Assembly (NCBI GenBank): GCA_019237175.1
Contig: JAFAHP010000395.1
Span: forward strand, 1-6,938
Length of the DNA: 6,938 nt
Direction of reading: 5' to 3'
From: Alphaproteobacteria bacterium
GTDB lineage: Bacteria; Pseudomonadota; Alphaproteobacteria; ATCC43930; CGMCC-115725
In this document: piece after piece, positions 5,134 through 6,938 of the stretch
Layout: each line of letters opens with the position of its first letter
Numbering within the stretch: position 1 is the first letter of the stretch
The notes under the pieces: model-generated
What the model saw: only the letters and a program-made list of their open reading frames with translations
What the model was told of the DNA's origin: nothing
Database searches by the model: none
Program-made: the position numbers and the translations under genes

Positions 5134-5854
5134 CCTCAAGCTCTCCGGCATTGATGCGGGCTACGGTGCGGTCCGCGTGCTCGAAGACATTTCGCTCGCC
5201 GTCGGGGCGGGAGAGACCGTCGTGTTGCTCGGCACCAACGGCAACGGCAAGAGCACGCTGATCAAATGCGTCATGGGTATCGTGACCCCGTCGGCCGGCT
5301 CGATCACCGCCGACATCGACGGCGAGCGCGTCGACCTCGTCGGACGGTCGACCGAGGAAATTGTCGACCTCGGCATCAGCCTGGTACCCGAAGGGCGGCG
5401 GCTTTTTCCCAAGTTGACGGTCGAAGAGAATTTGCTGCTCGGCGCTTTTCGCTCAACCGCGCGCGCAGATATCGCCCGCAACACCGAGCTGTGCTATGCG
5501 ACCTTCCCGACGCTGAGGGAGCGGCGTCGGCAGCTTGCCGGCAGTATGAGCGGCGGCGAGCAGCAGATGCTGGCCCTGGCGCGCGCGCTGATGTCGGTGC
5601 CGAAGATCTTGCTGATCGACGAGCCATCGGTCGGCCTCGCGCCGGTGCTGGTCAAACGCACGATCGACAAAATCCGCGAATTGAAGGAGAACCATCAATT
5701 GACTGTGTTGATGGCTGAGCAGAACTTCAATCAAGCGGTGCGCATCGCCGACCGCGGCTATGTGATCGTCCACGGCAAGATCGCCTTTGAAGGTGGCTCG
5801 GCAGACGAACTCAACAACAACGAGCTTGTCCGTAAATACTATCTTGGCTTGTGA
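5123..5854 (+). CDS. livF: Branched-chain amino acid-type ABC transporter ATP-binding protein LivF
   Basis: It is a second ATPase subunit, 243 residues with the TTG start, close to the usual 230-240 for LivF. Walker A is GTNGNGKST at 37-45, the Q-loop region is SLVPEGRRLFPKLTVEENL at 86-104, the signature MSGGEQQ is at 142-148, Walker B is ILLIDEP at 162-168 with Glu167, and the D-loop region is SVGLAP. The H-loop reads MAEQNF at 197-202, with glutamine where most ABC proteins have histidine; this is usual for LivF. It ends in YYLGL, a typical LivF terminus. Its start overlaps livG by 11 bases and has a good ribosome-binding site, so the pair is probably made in equal amounts. It is separated from LivG by its signature and H-loop features and by gene order. 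Confidence 0.93.
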   Translation: MASSLKLSGIDAGYGAVRVLEDISLAVGAGETVVLLGTNGNGKSTLIKCVMGIVTPSAGSITADIDGERVDLVGRSTEEIVDLGISLVPEGRRLFPKLTVEENLLLGAFRSTARADIARNTELCYATFPTLRERRRQLAGSMSGGEQQMLALARALMSVPKILLIDEPSVGLAPVLVKRTIDKIRELKENHQLTVLMAEQNFNQAVRIADRGYVIVHGKIAFEGGSADELNNNELVRKYYLGL

Positions 5855-5856
5855 GC

Positions 5857-5861
5857 AGGAG
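5857..5861 (+). promoter_or_regulatory. Ribosome-binding site deciding the NTF2-like gene start
   Basis: AGGAG lies 7 bases before the ATG at 5869. The alternative in-frame GTG at 5851 overlaps the livF stop and would put this site inside the coding sequence, so 5869 is preferred. Confidence 0.65.
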
Positions 5862-5868
5862 CAGAGAC

Positions 5869-6243
5869 ATGGCAGGTCACGCACAAACGGTCATCGAACT
5901 CGACAAACAGCGCATGGAGGCTATGGCGAAAAAGGACATCGCCACTCTAAACGGGCTGATCGCGGACGATCTCGTCTATACCCATTCGACCGCCCGGCTC
6001 GACACCAAACGGAGCTTGATCGGCAACATGGAGAGCGGGAGCACCGTCTACACTTCTGTGGTCCCGTCCGACGTCAAGGCGCAGGATCTCGGCGACACGG
6101 TCGTGCTGACCGGGTCGTGCCGCATTGCGGTCATGTCGCAGGGCCGGCCCAACAGCTTTGGCGTGCGGTTTACCGATGTGTGGGCCAATAAGGGCGGCAA
6201 ATGGCAAATGGTCGCCTGGCAATCAACCCGCACCCCGGACTGA
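5869..6243 (+). CDS. NTF2-like/DUF4440 (SnoaL-type) small protein
   Basis: It is a 124-residue cytoplasmic protein with no signal peptide. An N-terminal helix pair (VIELDKQRMEAMAKKDIATLNGLI, about 8-31) leads to DDLVYTHSTARLDTK and then to a set of beta strands ending in FTDVWANKGGKWQMVAWQSTR. This is the layout of the NTF2-like cone fold, closest to DUF4440. The family includes isomerases, dehydratases and hydrolases acting on small ring compounds, as well as proteins with no catalysis. The histidine in VYTHS is a plausible pocket residue, but no catalytic pair can be assigned. It starts 14 bases after livF with its own ribosome-binding site, so it belongs to the transporter operon and may act on the imported compound. 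Confidence 0.75.
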   Translation: MAGHAQTVIELDKQRMEAMAKKDIATLNGLIADDLVYTHSTARLDTKRSLIGNMESGSTVYTSVVPSDVKAQDLGDTVVLTGSCRIAVMSQGRPNSFGVRFTDVWANKGGKWQMVAWQSTRTPD

Positions 6244-6339
6244 TCGTACCCCGGTGCCGGCGTCCAGTTTGATCGACCGCGTTGTGTTGAGGGGCGGCGA
6301 TGCGCGGATTAGGCTTGCCGCAAACATCCGGGAGAGCCG

Positions 6340-6744
6340 ATGTACAGCTTCAATATGAGGGCCGAGCAGGCCTTTGATCCCAAACGGCATGTGGAAAAAG
6401 TGCTGGGCATTACCGGCGAGGGCGATGTCGCCATCGCCTGCTGGGAACCGAGGCAGACAAGCCCCTATCACTGCCATCCGCGAGCGACCGAAATCTATTT
6501 CCGCTTTGAGGGCGGCGGGCAGATGCGCACATCCTCCGAAACGATCGATATCGTGCCGGGCTCGTTCGTCGTCCATCCGCCCGGCGAACTGCACGAATAT
6601 ATCAACGCTGCGCGGCGGACGTTGCGGTTCCGGGTGCGTTACGGCGAAGCGATGGCCGGTCGCACCAAGGAATGGCCAAATAACCCCAACTGGAAGCCCC
6701 GCCTCGAGGACATTGAATATTTCGTCAACAATCCGGCGGGCTGA
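6340..6744 (+). CDS. Small single-domain cupin protein
   Basis: It is a 134-residue protein with one complete cupin domain. Motif 1 has His44, His46 and Glu51 (PYHCHPRATEIYF). Motif 2 has PGSFVVHPPGELHEYIN at 73-89 with His85 and Asn89. The four classic metal ligands (three His, one Glu) are therefore all present, so a bound metal such as Fe, Mn, Ni or Zn is likely. Such small cupins include dioxygenases, isomerases, decarboxylases and simple ligand-binding proteins; which of these this is cannot be told. The N-terminal 20 residues and the Trp-rich tail (TKEWPNNPNWKPRLEDIEYF) lie outside the core. GGGAGAG at 6330-6336 supports ATG 6340 over a second in-frame ATG at 6355. It is 96 bases after the NTF2-like gene, and I see neither a terminator nor a convincing promoter between them, so co-transcription is likely but unproven. 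Confidence 0.8.
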   Translation: MYSFNMRAEQAFDPKRHVEKVLGITGEGDVAIACWEPRQTSPYHCHPRATEIYFRFEGGGQMRTSSETIDIVPGSFVVHPPGELHEYINAARRTLRFRVRYGEAMAGRTKEWPNNPNWKPRLEDIEYFVNNPAG

Positions 6745-6938
6745 CGGAAGGGTTTGCCTCGCGACGCGGAAACGGAGGGCGGAGGCGATCGCTGGCAGAC
6801 CGGCGGTCTCCGATGGCTGCCTGCTGGCCCCCGCACCGATCCGGCTAAGGCCTCGAACCAGCGGCCGGAAGTGGCCCGGGTGTATCCGGCAGAGGCGGTT
6901 GCGGGACGGCATAGGCGCCGCTCGGTCATTCGGGCGGG
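6745..6938. other. Gene-free end of the window
   Basis: I find no recognisable coding sequence on either strand. Reverse-strand open frames run through here but continue as shadows of the cupin gene and resemble nothing I know. AGACC/GGTCT around a GGC loop near 6800 is a short hairpin without a T run. No convincing terminator for the liv operon is visible. Confidence 0.4.

Noticed and set aside
6244..6339. Separate promoter for the cupin gene (TTGAGG at 6287 with a GATTAG-like -10)
   Set aside because: The spacing is 14-16 bases and both boxes match poorly, so it is no better than chance.
6795..6815. Terminator at the end of the liv operon
   Set aside because: The AGACC/GGTCT stem is only 5 bp and no T run follows.

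Overview
The window is GC-rich bacterial DNA. All recognised genes lie on the + strand. An alphaproteobacterium (Hyphomicrobiales or Rhodospirillales type) is the best guess. The reasons are the codon usage, the divergent branched-chain amino-acid-type (HAAT family) ABC transporter, and the CCCTCTCCCGC/GCGGGAGAGGG palindromic repeats beside a DUF559 gene, a combination I associate with that class. This assignment is inference; no rRNA or other marker gene is present.

Layout. Positions 1-121 hold the last 39 codons of a flavin-reductase-like protein. A short gap (122-328) has a possible terminator, a possible promoter and a leader hairpin. It is followed by a secreted, cysteine-rich, probably beta-propeller protein of unknown function (329-1720). 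Two tandem hairpins (1752-1846) close that unit. A leader of about 165 bp precedes a transporter operon: livH (2010-2885), livM (3437-4387), livG (4384-5133) and livF (5123-5854). A small NTF2/DUF4440-like protein (5869-6243) and a small cupin (6340-6744) follow. The last 194 bases show no gene.

The operon is tightly packed (overlaps of 4 and 11 bases, then a 14-base gap) except between the two permease genes. There a segment of about 0.5 kb interrupts it: a DUF559 Vsr/PD-(D/E)XK-type nuclease gene (3027-3356) framed by two inverted copies of a bipartite palindromic repeat (2913-2983 and 3357-3418). The arrangement looks like a small mobile or repeat-borne cassette, similar in logic to REP sequences with their RAYT gene. 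It is the most interesting part of the window.

How the genes work together. LivH and LivM would form the membrane channel. LivG and LivF would form the ATPase pair of an importer for an amino acid, amide, carboxylate or aromatic substrate. The periplasmic binding protein that sets specificity is not in the window. The NTF2-like and cupin proteins probably act on the imported compound or its breakdown products. The upstream flavin reductase would fit a two-component oxygenase pathway, but it is separated from the operon by another gene and two likely terminators.
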